From Halosimplex pelagicum (GTDB taxonomy: Archaea > Halobacteriota > Halobacteria > Halobacteriales > Haloarculaceae): a DNA stretch of 64,000 nt. The notes below the pieces were generated by a model. The model worked only from the letters and a program-made list of their open reading frames with translations, was not told where the DNA came from and made no database searches. Made by a program: the position numbers and the translations under genes. Where the stretch lies: positions 1,922,001 to 1,986,000 of the forward strand of contig NZ_CP058909.1 in assembly GCF_013415905.1 (NCBI RefSeq), in the 5' to 3' direction. Of the stretch, positions 57,307 to 64,000 are shown one piece after another; positions within the stretch are counted from its first letter, which is position 1; every line of letters starts with the position of its first letter.

Positions 57307-58209
57307 ATGCAGCTCTCGGTGGTGGTTCCGACGCTCGACGGCCGGGAGCAACTCGCACGGACGCTCGACGCGCTGGCCGGGCACGTCCCCGCGGTCGAGG
57401 TGGTGGTGGTCAACGGCCCGTCGACCGACGGAACGACCGGGATGGTCCGCGAGCGCGACGACGTGGACGTGCTCGTCGAGGTCGCCGACCGGACCGTCAC
57501 GGCCGCGCGCAACGCCGGCATCGAACAGACCACCGGCGACGCCGTCGCGCTGGTCGACCAGGGCCTGGCCGTGACCGACGAGTGGTACGACGCGCTGGTC
57601 GCGGGGCTGGCCGACGCCGACGTGGTCTCCGGGCCGGTCCACGAGCGACTCCGCGGCGGGATGACCACGGAGGAGGTCGAGTCCGACGCGCTCGCCGGTC
57701 GCGAGATCACCTACTTCAACGGCGGCAACGTCGCGTTCTCGCGGCCGGCGCTCGACGCCCTGGACGGCTTCGACGAGTACCTGGAGATCGGCAGCGCCCG
57801 CGACGGCGCTCACCGCCTGGCGAACCTCGACTACGCGGTGAGTTGGCAGTCCGAGATGGGCGTCGCCCGCCAGGTCGGCGCCGACGGCGGCGGGCCGACG
57901 AGCGACCCCGGCTGGAAGTACCGCTCGCTCGCCTACCGGCTCGTCAAGAACTACGGCGTCCGCCCACGCGTGGCCGCGCGAATGGTCGCTCACGCCGGCC
58001 GCGACGCCCTCGACTCCCTGCGCGACGTGGCCAGGGGCGACGGCACGCCCTCGAACTGGTTGACCACCGGCCGCGACGTGCTCTCCGGACTGGCGGTCGG
58101 CTCGAAGGACGGCGTCTGGGCGCGCCTGCTCGACCGGTCGTCGCGCCGCAACCCCTACGGCCGCTCGGCCCGCTCGGAGCGCGCGGTCGCCGTCTACGAC
58201 CGCCGCTGA
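57307..58209 (+). CDS. Family 2 glycosyltransferase
   Basis: A 300-residue GT-A enzyme without membrane helices. The nucleotide-sugar site is LSVVVPTLDGREQLARTLDA (about 3-22) with VVVVNGPSTDGTTGMV and VTAARNAGIEQTTGDAVAL. The usual Asp-x-Asp metal motif appears as VDQG, with the second Asp missing, which weakens confidence in metal-dependent catalysis. The acceptor-side motif FNGGNVAFSRPALDALDGFD is well formed. The C-terminal 110 residues are helical and basic and may lie on the membrane. The likely role is surface glycan or lipid glycosylation. Confidence 0.87.
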   Translation: MQLSVVVPTLDGREQLARTLDALAGHVPAVEVVVVNGPSTDGTTGMVRERDDVDVLVEVADRTVTAARNAGIEQTTGDAVALVDQGLAVTDEWYDALVAGLADADVVSGPVHERLRGGMTTEEVESDALAGREITYFNGGNVAFSRPALDALDGFDEYLEIGSARDGAHRLANLDYAVSWQSEMGVARQVGADGGGPTSDPGWKYRSLAYRLVKNYGVRPRVAARMVAHAGRDALDSLRDVARGDGTPSNWLTTGRDVLSGLAVGSKDGVWARLLDRSSRRNPYGRSARSERAVAVYDRR

Positions 58210-58272
58210 CCGGTTCGGTTTCGGTGTTCGGATATCGAGCGTCGCCGACCGCCGGTGGGGATTCGACTTCCC

Positions 58273-58309
58273 GAGACGGCGACCGCGAGCGCGCCGAGGG
58301 CGGTCACCG
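58273..58309 (+). repeat. Isolated tail of the structured repeat family (copy C)
   Basis: GAGACGGCGACCGCGAGC then GCGCCGAGGGCGGTCACCG matches the tail of copy A (34221-34256) at about 30 of 36 positions and resembles the copy B tail (40735-40765). The hairpin head is not present here. Confidence 0.5.
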
Positions 58310-58376
58310 GCGACCGAACGGGCCGAGAACGGTTTCGCCCACCACGCTTTTCGGAATCGCGACGCAAGTCCGGACG

Positions 58377-58658
58377 ATGCCCTCCAACAGAGCGACCGGC
58401 GCGGCTCCGATAGCGACCGGCGTCCTCCTCGCCGGGTCGGCCGCGCGCGAGATCGTACGGCACGGAATCGAACTGTGGACGACGCTGGCGCTGGTCGGCG
58501 GCCTCTCGGCGGTCGCCGTCGGCGTCGGCGTCCTGACCGGGCGCGGCGGGTTCGACTCCGCCGACACCGACGAACACCTCGACCGGACGACGGCGGTCGC
58601 GGTCGCCGGCCTCGCGCTGACGAGCGTCGCCGTCGGTGCCGGGATCGCGCTGGCGTAG
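58377..58658 (+). CDS. Small three-helix membrane protein
   Basis: A 93-residue hydrophobic protein: GAAPIATGVLLAGSAAREIV, WTTLALVGGLSAVAVGVGVL and TTAVAVAGLALTSVAVGAGI are membrane segments, joined by short charged loops (GRGGFDSADTDEHLDR). No family is recognised. The promoter-like CACGCTTTTCGG lies about 30 bases before the ATG at 58377. It is convergent with the next gene. Confidence 0.62.
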   Translation: MPSNRATGAAPIATGVLLAGSAAREIVRHGIELWTTLALVGGLSAVAVGVGVLTGRGGFDSADTDEHLDRTTAVAVAGLALTSVAVGAGIALA

Positions 58659-58687
58659 ACGGACGCCGCCGACGGCCCGCACTCGCT

Positions 58688-59455
58688 CTATTTCCGGTAC
58701 CGCTCGGCGTGTTCGGGGCAGAATTCCGGGGCCCGCAGTTGCGCCCGGACGACCCCGGGCTGGCGATGCGGGTTGTGCAACCGACAGTCCTCGTCGTCGC
58801 AGAAGCTCTCACCGGTCTCCAGATAGTGGTAACACTGCAGGACGTAGCCCCGCAGCGCCTCGGTCGTCCGGGGGTCGGACTCGACGAGGAACTCGCCGTC
58901 GACCTCGTTCTCCAGCACCTCCCGCGGGGGCGCGCCGCCGGAGAGCAGGGCGTGTTTCTGCTGGGCCTTGTAGTACTGCTCGGGCTTGGCGGGCGCCTCG
59001 TAGAGGCCCGGCACCGACACCACGCCGGGCTGACCGAGGACGTTCACCCGCTTGTGCCAGCGGCCGTCGTGGTCGCCCCAGGTGCCGACCACGCGGTCCA
59101 GCAGCGGGACGTGCAGGTGTTCGAGGCCGCGCTCGTCGTCGGGGACGAGCCCGTTCAGGATCGACTGAACCTGCAGGCCGTCGTAGATGACGCCGCCGCC
59201 CCGCTCGGGGTTCTCCAGCGCGCGCTCCTCGTAGCGGACGATGCCGACCATCGTGTTGCCGGTCTCCCGCTCGTACGGCGAGAGCACCCGCGCCTCGGCG
59301 AACGACTCCGCGAGGTCCTCGTCGCCGTAGACGGAGAGGAATCGGTCGCGCACTCGTACGTCGGCGTCGACGCGCCCGCGGAGCCACTCGGCGACCGCGT
59401 CGGCGTCGGCGGCCTCGGTGGTGGGCGCGCGATAGAGCGTGACCTCCTCGACCAT
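58688..59455 (-). CDS. DUF6775-like archaeal protein (putative metallopeptidase family)
   Basis: A 255-residue soluble protein. VTLYRAPTTEAADADAVAEW, LEHLHVPLLDRVVGTWGDHD, RWHKRVNVLGQPGVVSVPGL with YEAPAKPEQYYKAQQKHALL, and the C-terminal CDDEDCRLHNPHRQPG and FCPEHAERY recall an archaeal family named DUF6775, described as a putative metallopeptidase. The archaemetzincin-type HExxH motif is not obvious, so activity is doubtful; the Cys/His-rich end may bind zinc structurally. The start MVEEVTLYRAP at 59455 is the conserved one. Confidence 0.65.
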   Translation of the reverse strand: MVEEVTLYRAPTTEAADADAVAEWLRGRVDADVRVRDRFLSVYGDEDLAESFAEARVLSPYERETGNTMVGIVRYEERALENPERGGGVIYDGLQVQSILNGLVPDDERGLEHLHVPLLDRVVGTWGDHDGRWHKRVNVLGQPGVVSVPGLYEAPAKPEQYYKAQQKHALLSGGAPPREVLENEVDGEFLVESDPRTTEALRGYVLQCYHYLETGESFCDDEDCRLHNPHRQPGVVRAQLRAPEFCPEHAERYRK

Positions 59456-59528
59456 ACGAACCGGTGGTACCACCGAGTGAAACGGTTTGCGGGTTCCGCT
59501 CGCCGCGGGGCCGTCCGTCCGCGGCCCG

Positions 59529-59675
59529 CTACATCTCGCTGCCGTCGAAGCGCTCGTGACGCTGGTCGTCCATCTCGGCGAGGTGTTCCTTGATGACGCT
59601 CCGCCTGTCCTTGCGGTTGCACGCCGGTGCCGGACACCCGACGTACTCCCGCTCTCCGGCCGCTGTCTCGGGCAT
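59529..59675 (-). CDS. 48-residue zinc-finger-like protein
   Basis: A short protein, MPETAAGEREYVGCPAPACN then RKDRRSVIKEHLAEMDDQRH. It has only two Cys (CPAPAC) with a His pair, so it could bind one zinc as a dimer or with His20s ligands. The charge pattern and helix are protein-like, and many such small zinc-type proteins exist in haloarchaea. It lies 73 bases upstream of the DUF6775-like gene on the same strand. Confidence 0.6.
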   Translation of the reverse strand: MPETAAGEREYVGCPAPACNRKDRRSVIKEHLAEMDDQRHERFDGSEM

Positions 59676-59796
59676 ACACGGAGCTACGGACCCGGACGAT
59701 ATATTCCGTCTGTCCATCCGTTTGCCGGATAGATCCGAGGTCCTAACTCGAAAATACTATACATCAACGGACAACCTAGGACAATAGTACACAGAT

Positions 59797-60510
59797 ATGT
59801 CCAACGAAGAGTTCGAAGTTGAGGCGGACTTCCTGACGATCGGACGGACGTTCGCGGAGTACCGGCGGATGTTCGACCTGGTGGCCGATGACATCGCGGG
59901 GCGGGCGGTCCTCGACTGCGGCGGCGGCGCGGGGGCCTTCACGGCGACCGCCGCGGAACTCGCCGACAGCGCGGTCGCCGTCGATCCCCTCTTCGGTCGC
60001 CCCGCCGGGGAACTCGAACCGGAACTCGACGACGCCATCGAGTACAACGTCGACCAGCTCCGCGAGAAACGGGGCCTATTCGTCTGGGACTTCTACGGCG
60101 ACGTGGAGACGCGCGGGCGGTACCTCCGGGCGGCCGCCGAGCGCTTCCTCGCCGACTACGCGACCCATCCCGAGCGGTACGTGGCGGGCGCGCTGCCGGA
60201 CCTTCCCTTCGGGGACGACGCGGTCGGCCTCGCGCTCGTGGCGAACCTGCTGTTCGTCTACGACGACCGGCTCGACCGCGACTTTCACCTGGCCGCGCTG
60301 CGCGACCTCGCCCGGGTCGCCCGCGAGGAGGTGCGCGTGTTCCCGCTGCACTCGCTGGACCGCACCCGCTCGGCGTTCGTCGAGCCCGTCGCCGAGTCGC
60401 TCCGGGCCGACGGCCACGCCGTCGCGTTCCGTGAAGTCCCCTACGAGTTCCAGCCCGGCGCGACGGAGATGCTGGTGGTCGAACCGTCCCGACCCACCCA
60501 AAGCGGTTAG
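59797..60510 (+). CDS. SAM-dependent methyltransferase-like protein
   Basis: A 237-residue protein with a Rossmann methyltransferase core: FLTIGRTFAEYRRMFDLVAD, motif I AVLDCGGGAGAFTATAAELA (about 37-56), an Asp at VAVDPLFG and the motif-IV region VGLALVANLLFVYDDRLD. In the early helix the usual acidic patterns are modified (CGGG for the GxGxG loop). The substrate is unknown. It precedes, by 23 bases, a SagB-like double nitroreductase, so both are likely cotranscribed. AT-rich ATACTATACATC lies about 30-45 bases upstream. Confidence 0.82.
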   Translation: MSNEEFEVEADFLTIGRTFAEYRRMFDLVADDIAGRAVLDCGGGAGAFTATAAELADSAVAVDPLFGRPAGELEPELDDAIEYNVDQLREKRGLFVWDFYGDVETRGRYLRAAAERFLADYATHPERYVAGALPDLPFGDDAVGLALVANLLFVYDDRLDRDFHLAALRDLARVAREEVRVFPLHSLDRTRSAFVEPVAESLRADGHAVAFREVPYEFQPGATEMLVVEPSRPTQSG

Positions 60511-60533
60511 GCCCGACCGGTCGAACCGCCGAC

Positions 60534-62132
60534 ATGGTCGACGCCCGCGAGTACCACGAGCGCACCGACTACTCCCCCGAGCGGCTCCGCGAGATGGACT
60601 TCGAGCTCGACGAGTCGAACCGGCCGCGCCCCTACAAGATATACGAGGACCTCCCCCGAGTTTCGCCGGGAGACGACCCCGATCCGCCGCAAACGCCCGC
60701 GCTGGCCGCCGTCGCCGCCGACGGCCCGGCACCGCCCGCCGCCGCGCCGGCACCCGACGGCGACCCCGACATCGGGACGCTCTGTCACTACGCCGCCGGG
60801 GTGACCAAGGAACTGGAGATCCGGGGCCAGCCGATGCGCTTTCGCGCCGCCGCCTGCACGGGGAAGCTCTACCACGTCGATATCTACGCCGTGGCCGGCG
60901 ACTGCGGCGCGTTCTCGCCGGGGGTCTACCACTTCGACCCCCACTCCGGCGAGTTCGACGTGCTCCGCGAGGGCGACTATCGCGGAGCGCTCGCCGCGGC
61001 CGCCGGCGAGCGCCCGGGCGAGAACGGTGACGGCGACGACGGCCCCGAGCGGACCGAGTCGGCGGGCGTCGCCGACGCGCCGGTCACGTTCGTCGCCGCC
61101 TCGGAGTGGTGGCGCAACGCCTGGAAGTACCGCGACCGGACCTACCGCCACGCGTTCTGGGACTCGGGAACGATCCTCGCGAACCTGCTCGCCGTCGCCC
61201 ACGGCGGGGGCCACCGCGCCGAGGTCGTCGCCGGCTTCGCCGACGACCCCGTCGTCGAGTTGCTTGGCCTGGACCCCGACGAGGAGGCGCCGCTGGCGCT
61301 CGTCCCCGTCGGGTCGGGTTCGCCGGTCCCCGACGACGCGGACGCCGACGGCGCCACCCCCGATGTGGACCCGATCGATCCCGACGAGCGGCCGCTCTCG
61401 GAGAACCCGGTCGACTACCCGCTGATCCCCGACGCCTGGCGACAGAGCCGGCTGGACGACGGCGCGGCCGCGGCGTCCTGGCGGGCGAACTTCACCGTCG
61501 AGGCGGCCGACGCGTCGCTGGGCGAACGGGTCGACGACGCCGACTGGGTCGCCCTCGACCCCGTCGACGCCGAGACCGCCTCCGCCCGCCCGATCGGGAA
61601 CACCATCGAACGCCGGGGCTCCTGTCGCGAGTACAGCCGCGACCCCATCACCGCCCGGAAGTTCGCGACCGTCCTCGACCGGGCGCTCCGGGGCGTGCCC
61701 GCCGACGCGTTCGCCGGCGACCTGCGCGGGCTCGTGGACTGTTACTGCCTCGTCCACGCCGTCGAGGGGATCGAGTCGGGCTGCTACGAGTACCACCCCG
61801 GCCCCGACGAACTGGAGCGAGTGGGCGACACCGACCGCGACCGGGCGGGCGAGCTGGCGCTCGGACAGGACGTGGTCGGCGACGCCGCCGTGAACGTCTA
61901 CCTCGTCGCCGACGTGGACGCCGTCGTCTCGGAGTTCGGGAACCGCGGCTACCGGCTCGCTCAGCTGGAGGCCGGCGTCGCGCTCGGGCGCCTCTACCTC
62001 GCGACCTACGCCCACCGGTCGCTGGGCGGCCGCGGGTTCACCTTCGCCGACACCGAGGTCAGGGAGTACCTCTCCCCGCACGCCGACGGGGCGACGCCGA
62101 TGACGCTGTTCGCGTTCGGGACGCCGGCCTGA
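60534..62132 (+). CDS. SagB-like dehydrogenase with two nitroreductase domains
   Basis: A 532-residue FMN protein with a duplicated nitroreductase fold. An N-terminal segment (YHERTDYSPERLREMDFELD, RPRPYKIYEDLPRV) comes first. The first copy (about 75-265) includes TLCHYAAGVTKELEIRGQPM, RAAACTGKLYHVDIYAVAGD and the FMN/dimer region NLLAVAHGGGHRAEVVAGFA. The second copy (about 350-530) has ERRGSCREYSRDPITARKFA and GYRLAQLEAGVALGRLYLAT. This matches SagB-type dehydrogenases that oxidise azolines in peptide modification. No YcaO cyclase or precursor peptide is visible nearby, so the substrate is uncertain. Confidence 0.83.
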   Translation: MVDAREYHERTDYSPERLREMDFELDESNRPRPYKIYEDLPRVSPGDDPDPPQTPALAAVAADGPAPPAAAPAPDGDPDIGTLCHYAAGVTKELEIRGQPMRFRAAACTGKLYHVDIYAVAGDCGAFSPGVYHFDPHSGEFDVLREGDYRGALAAAAGERPGENGDGDDGPERTESAGVADAPVTFVAASEWWRNAWKYRDRTYRHAFWDSGTILANLLAVAHGGGHRAEVVAGFADDPVVELLGLDPDEEAPLALVPVGSGSPVPDDADADGATPDVDPIDPDERPLSENPVDYPLIPDAWRQSRLDDGAAAASWRANFTVEAADASLGERVDDADWVALDPVDAETASARPIGNTIERRGSCREYSRDPITARKFATVLDRALRGVPADAFAGDLRGLVDCYCLVHAVEGIESGCYEYHPGPDELERVGDTDRDRAGELALGQDVVGDAAVNVYLVADVDAVVSEFGNRGYRLAQLEAGVALGRLYLATYAHRSLGGRGFTFADTEVREYLSPHADGATPMTLFAFGTPA

Positions 62133-62148
62133 ACGGCGCTGGCCGGGT

Positions 62149-63318
62149 CTAGGCTTCCGCGAGCGCGTACACGCCGCCCTCGCTCGCCGCGACGTACAGG
62201 CGGCCGTTCGCGACGGCGAGACTCGCGTCGACCCTCCCTTCGAGAGCGTGTTGCCACGCGGTCTCGCCCGATTCGGCGTCGAGTCCGTACACCGTCCCCT
62301 CGGTCGTCCCCAGGTAGACGGTTCCGTCGGCGACGATCGGTGCGGCCACCACACCGCCGTCGAGCGTCCGTCGCCACACCGGCTCCCCCGACGACCGGTC
62401 CAGCGCGACGATCTGATAGTGGGTAGTCCCCGGCCGCCGGTTGGCGAAGTAGACCGTCGAGCCGTCGACTGCCACGCTCGGCGCCCCTCGCGGGACCCGT
62501 TCGTCGTATCCCCAGGCCTGCTCGCCGCCCGGCACCGTCGTCGGCCCGACGGCCCAGCCGTTCTGCTGATACACCGTCCCGTCGACCACGGTCGGTCGCT
62601 GGTCGATCGCGGCCTCCCGCTCGATCCGCGCGGTCTCCTCGCCGCTCTCGGTGTCGACGGCGACCAGATAGCTCGGCGTCTCCTCGCCCCCTCTGGTCAC
62701 GAAGTACGCGGTCCCGTCGGCCACCGCGGGCTGGTGCGGCACTCCCTCGTCGGTCGAACCGGTCCACTGCTCCTCGCCGCTCCCGGCGTCCAGCGCCACG
62801 AGCCCACCCGTCCACTCGGCCAGGTACGCGGTCCCGTCGGCGACGGTCACTTTCCCACGTTCGGCCACGTCGTCGTAGGTCCATTCGGTCGACCCGTCGG
62901 CCGCGTCGAGCGCTCGCACGCCGGCCGACTCGAAGTAGACCGTCCCGTCGAGGACGGTGAGCTGTCCGATACTCCCGTCGAACTCCTCGCGCCACTGCTC
63001 CGAGCCGCTCTCGGCGTCCAGCGCCGACACCCCGTCGGGGTCGGCGACGTAGACGGTCCCGCCGACGACCGCCGGCGCCTGGCCGAGGTGCTCGTCCCCC
63101 AGGTCGTGACTCCACTCGGTCTCGACCGATCCCGTCGGTCCCGACGCCTCGGTGTGTCCAGTGAAGGCCGCGTCTCGCTGCGGTCTCGGCCAACCGCTCG
63201 GACCGCCGCCTCCGCCCCCCGATATCGGATTCGATCCCCCGAGACAACCGGCCAGTGCCAGCGCGCTCGCCGCGCCCCCTGTGCGCAGGAACCGCCGCCG
63301 TGTGACTTCCCGTTCCAT
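62149..63318 (-). CDS. Tat-exported PQQ-type beta-propeller lipoprotein
   Basis: A 389-residue lipoprotein. The Tat signal is MEREVTRRRFLRTGGAASAL, with lipobox LAGC and acylated Cys25, then a Gly-rich spacer (SGGGGGGPSG). An eight-blade PQQ-like propeller of the GTVYVADPDGVSALDAESGS type, each blade ending in a Trp strand (EQWREE, TEWTYD, EQWTGS), follows. No catalytic residues are apparent; a binding role on the outer face, similar to the protein at 48794, is likely. It is convergent with the SagB-like gene. The start at 63318 is fixed by the Tat motif. Confidence 0.86.
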   Translation of the reverse strand: MEREVTRRRFLRTGGAASALALAGCLGGSNPISGGGGGGPSGWPRPQRDAAFTGHTEASGPTGSVETEWSHDLGDEHLGQAPAVVGGTVYVADPDGVSALDAESGSEQWREEFDGSIGQLTVLDGTVYFESAGVRALDAADGSTEWTYDDVAERGKVTVADGTAYLAEWTGGLVALDAGSGEEQWTGSTDEGVPHQPAVADGTAYFVTRGGEETPSYLVAVDTESGEETARIEREAAIDQRPTVVDGTVYQQNGWAVGPTTVPGGEQAWGYDERVPRGAPSVAVDGSTVYFANRRPGTTHYQIVALDRSSGEPVWRRTLDGGVVAAPIVADGTVYLGTTEGTVYGLDAESGETAWQHALEGRVDASLAVANGRLYVAASEGGVYALAEA

Positions 63319-63375
63319 ATCCGAAACCCCCAACCAGTAATGCTATAACGCTGTTGGTTACCGCCGGCGAACAGG

Positions 63376-63549
63376 TCACGTCGCGTCGTCCGGGGCGTCC
63401 GTCGCGTGATGAGGGCCGACCGGCCCGTGTTCCGGACACGTGCCCGCGATCGGCGTCGCGTTGAGACAGCACTGCCGGCTGTTCGTCGCCGCGAGGTCTT
63501 TCTTGAGTTCCTGCCCGCACAGGCGACAGTACTCCGTCTCGTCCGTCAC
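63376..63549 (-). CDS. Small Cys-rich zinc-ribbon-like protein
   Basis: A 57-residue protein, MTDETEYCRLCGQELKKDLA, then SRQCCLNATPIAGTCPEHG. CRLC and the later CC and CPEH could bind one or two zinc ions. It starts with GTG at 63549. The C terminus is disordered (HHATDAPDDAT). It lies 57 bases upstream of the propeller lipoprotein gene on the same strand and may share its transcript. Function unknown. Confidence 0.6.
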   Translation of the reverse strand: MTDETEYCRLCGQELKKDLAATNSRQCCLNATPIAGTCPEHGPVGPHHATDAPDDAT

Positions 63550-63721
63550 TGGGTCGGTGTTCGCGCTCCGCCGGGAAAGCGTCGGTGGCCGCAAGCACTA
63601 TCGTATCCGCCGTCTATCAGCTATCCTGGCACTCCCGCGTCGCTGCCGACAGCTCCCGAATCCGCAGATCCCTCCGTAGCGTTGGCGGCCAGCGTCGAGA
63701 TTGCTACGGAAAGCCCGCGTG

Positions 63722-64000
63722 CTACTCCCCGGTGAGCGACGATCGGCGGCGACGGAGGGCCTCCACGACCGGTTCGTGGCCGGCCTCCTCGGCCGCTTCG
63801 AGTCCGCGTTCACACCACCCGATCGCGTCGTCCACCTCGTCGCGAAGGAGACAGACTTCCACGAGCACGTCGACGGCCCTCGCCGCCGCCCCGATGGCGC
63901 CCTCGTCGACGGCCGCCTCGAAGGCCCGCTCGCCCCGCTCCAGGGCCGCGTCGTGGTCGCCGCGTTCGGCGGCGACCCCGGCGAGACCGACGAGTCCCGC
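63722..64000 (-). CDS. C-terminal part of a helical-repeat (TPR-like) protein, cut by window end
   Basis: The minus-strand frame is open from the window edge to the TAG at 63722-63724 and gives 92 residues with regular helices: AGLVGLAGVAAERGDHDAAL, ERGERAFEAAVDEGAIGAAA and DEVDDAIGWCERGLEAAEEA. The A-x-x-x-G-x-x-x-x-A pattern and the acidic, Ala-rich helices fit tetratricopeptide repeats, which mediate protein contacts. The N-terminal part lies beyond base 64000, so its length and other domains are unknown. Confidence 0.65.
   Translation of the reverse strand, partial: AGLVGLAGVAAERGDHDAALERGERAFEAAVDEGAIGAAARAVDVLVEVCLLRDEVDDAIGWCERGLEAAEEAGHEPVVEALRRRRSSLTGE

Noticed and set aside
48794..63318. 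Propeller proteins as PQQ-dependent dehydrogenases.
   Set aside because: No catalytic or PQQ-binding residues can be assigned; only the short Trp-containing propeller repeats are present, so a binding role is safer.

Overview
The window is chromosomal DNA of a halophilic archaeon (class Halobacteria). The evidence is very high G+C, strongly acidic predicted proteins, and archaeal information-processing genes: proteasome alpha/beta, a thermosome subunit, alpha-NAC, TFS, TrmI, Pth2, NreA with a PCNA-binding tail and an archaeal-type RNase HI. TATA-box promoters often sit about 25-35 bases before the start codon, and two tRNA genes are intron-less. There is no sign of a virus, plasmid, insertion sequence or CRISPR array; the layout is that of an ordinary haloarchaeal core chromosome with some accessory cell-surface and regulatory genes. 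I cannot name the genus.

Layout. 1-14.6 kb: end of dapD, an Nmad3-like gene, alpha-NAC/TrmI, TFS, a DoxX membrane operon, a phosphodiesterase, pyrophosphatase, PadR regulator, RNase HI pair, an M48 protease and NreA. 14.6-25.4 kb: a surface protein coupled to an RND-type exporter, a flavin disulfide reductase, cytochrome P450, a UPF0200 kinase/UPF0201/HAD cluster and a molybdopterin oxidoreductase. 25.5-34 kb: a membrane-anchored calcium-repeat protein with a cytoplasmic winged helix, a DUF7344 regulator, an Hrq1-type helicase, a seven-blade FG-GAP surface protein and a cupin. 34-41.4 kb: FxsA, tRNA-Ile, two type IV pilin paralogues, a poly-Gly lipoprotein, a ribbon-helix-helix protein, tRNA-Val and a thermosome subunit. 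This part also holds two copies of a hairpin-rich intergenic repeat. 41.4-52 kb: amidohydrolase, two membrane glycosyltransferases, ThiR, dCTP deaminase, then a probable operon of a winged-helix/beta-propeller fusion, a propeller lipoprotein and a GH43 glycosidase. 52-64 kb: Pth2, small membrane proteins, the psmA-psmB operon, small regulators, methyltransferases, a GT2 glycosyltransferase, a SagB-like double nitroreductase, a third propeller lipoprotein and a truncated helical-repeat protein.

The strongest candidates for something undescribed are three. First, a structured intergenic element with near-identical heads at 34121 and 40392: both fold into two successive hairpins, the first preserved by a compensatory base-pair change and the second by almost complete sequence replacement. 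The larger copy lies behind a good TATA box that leads into no open frame. Second, an intracellular winged-helix regulator fused through a Cys/His cluster to a PQQ-type beta-propeller, in line with a secreted propeller lipoprotein and a glycosidase. Third, a single-pass membrane protein with eleven calcium-type repeats outside and a winged helix inside, which looks like a one-component transmembrane regulator. All functional statements rest on sequence reading only; no database search was run.
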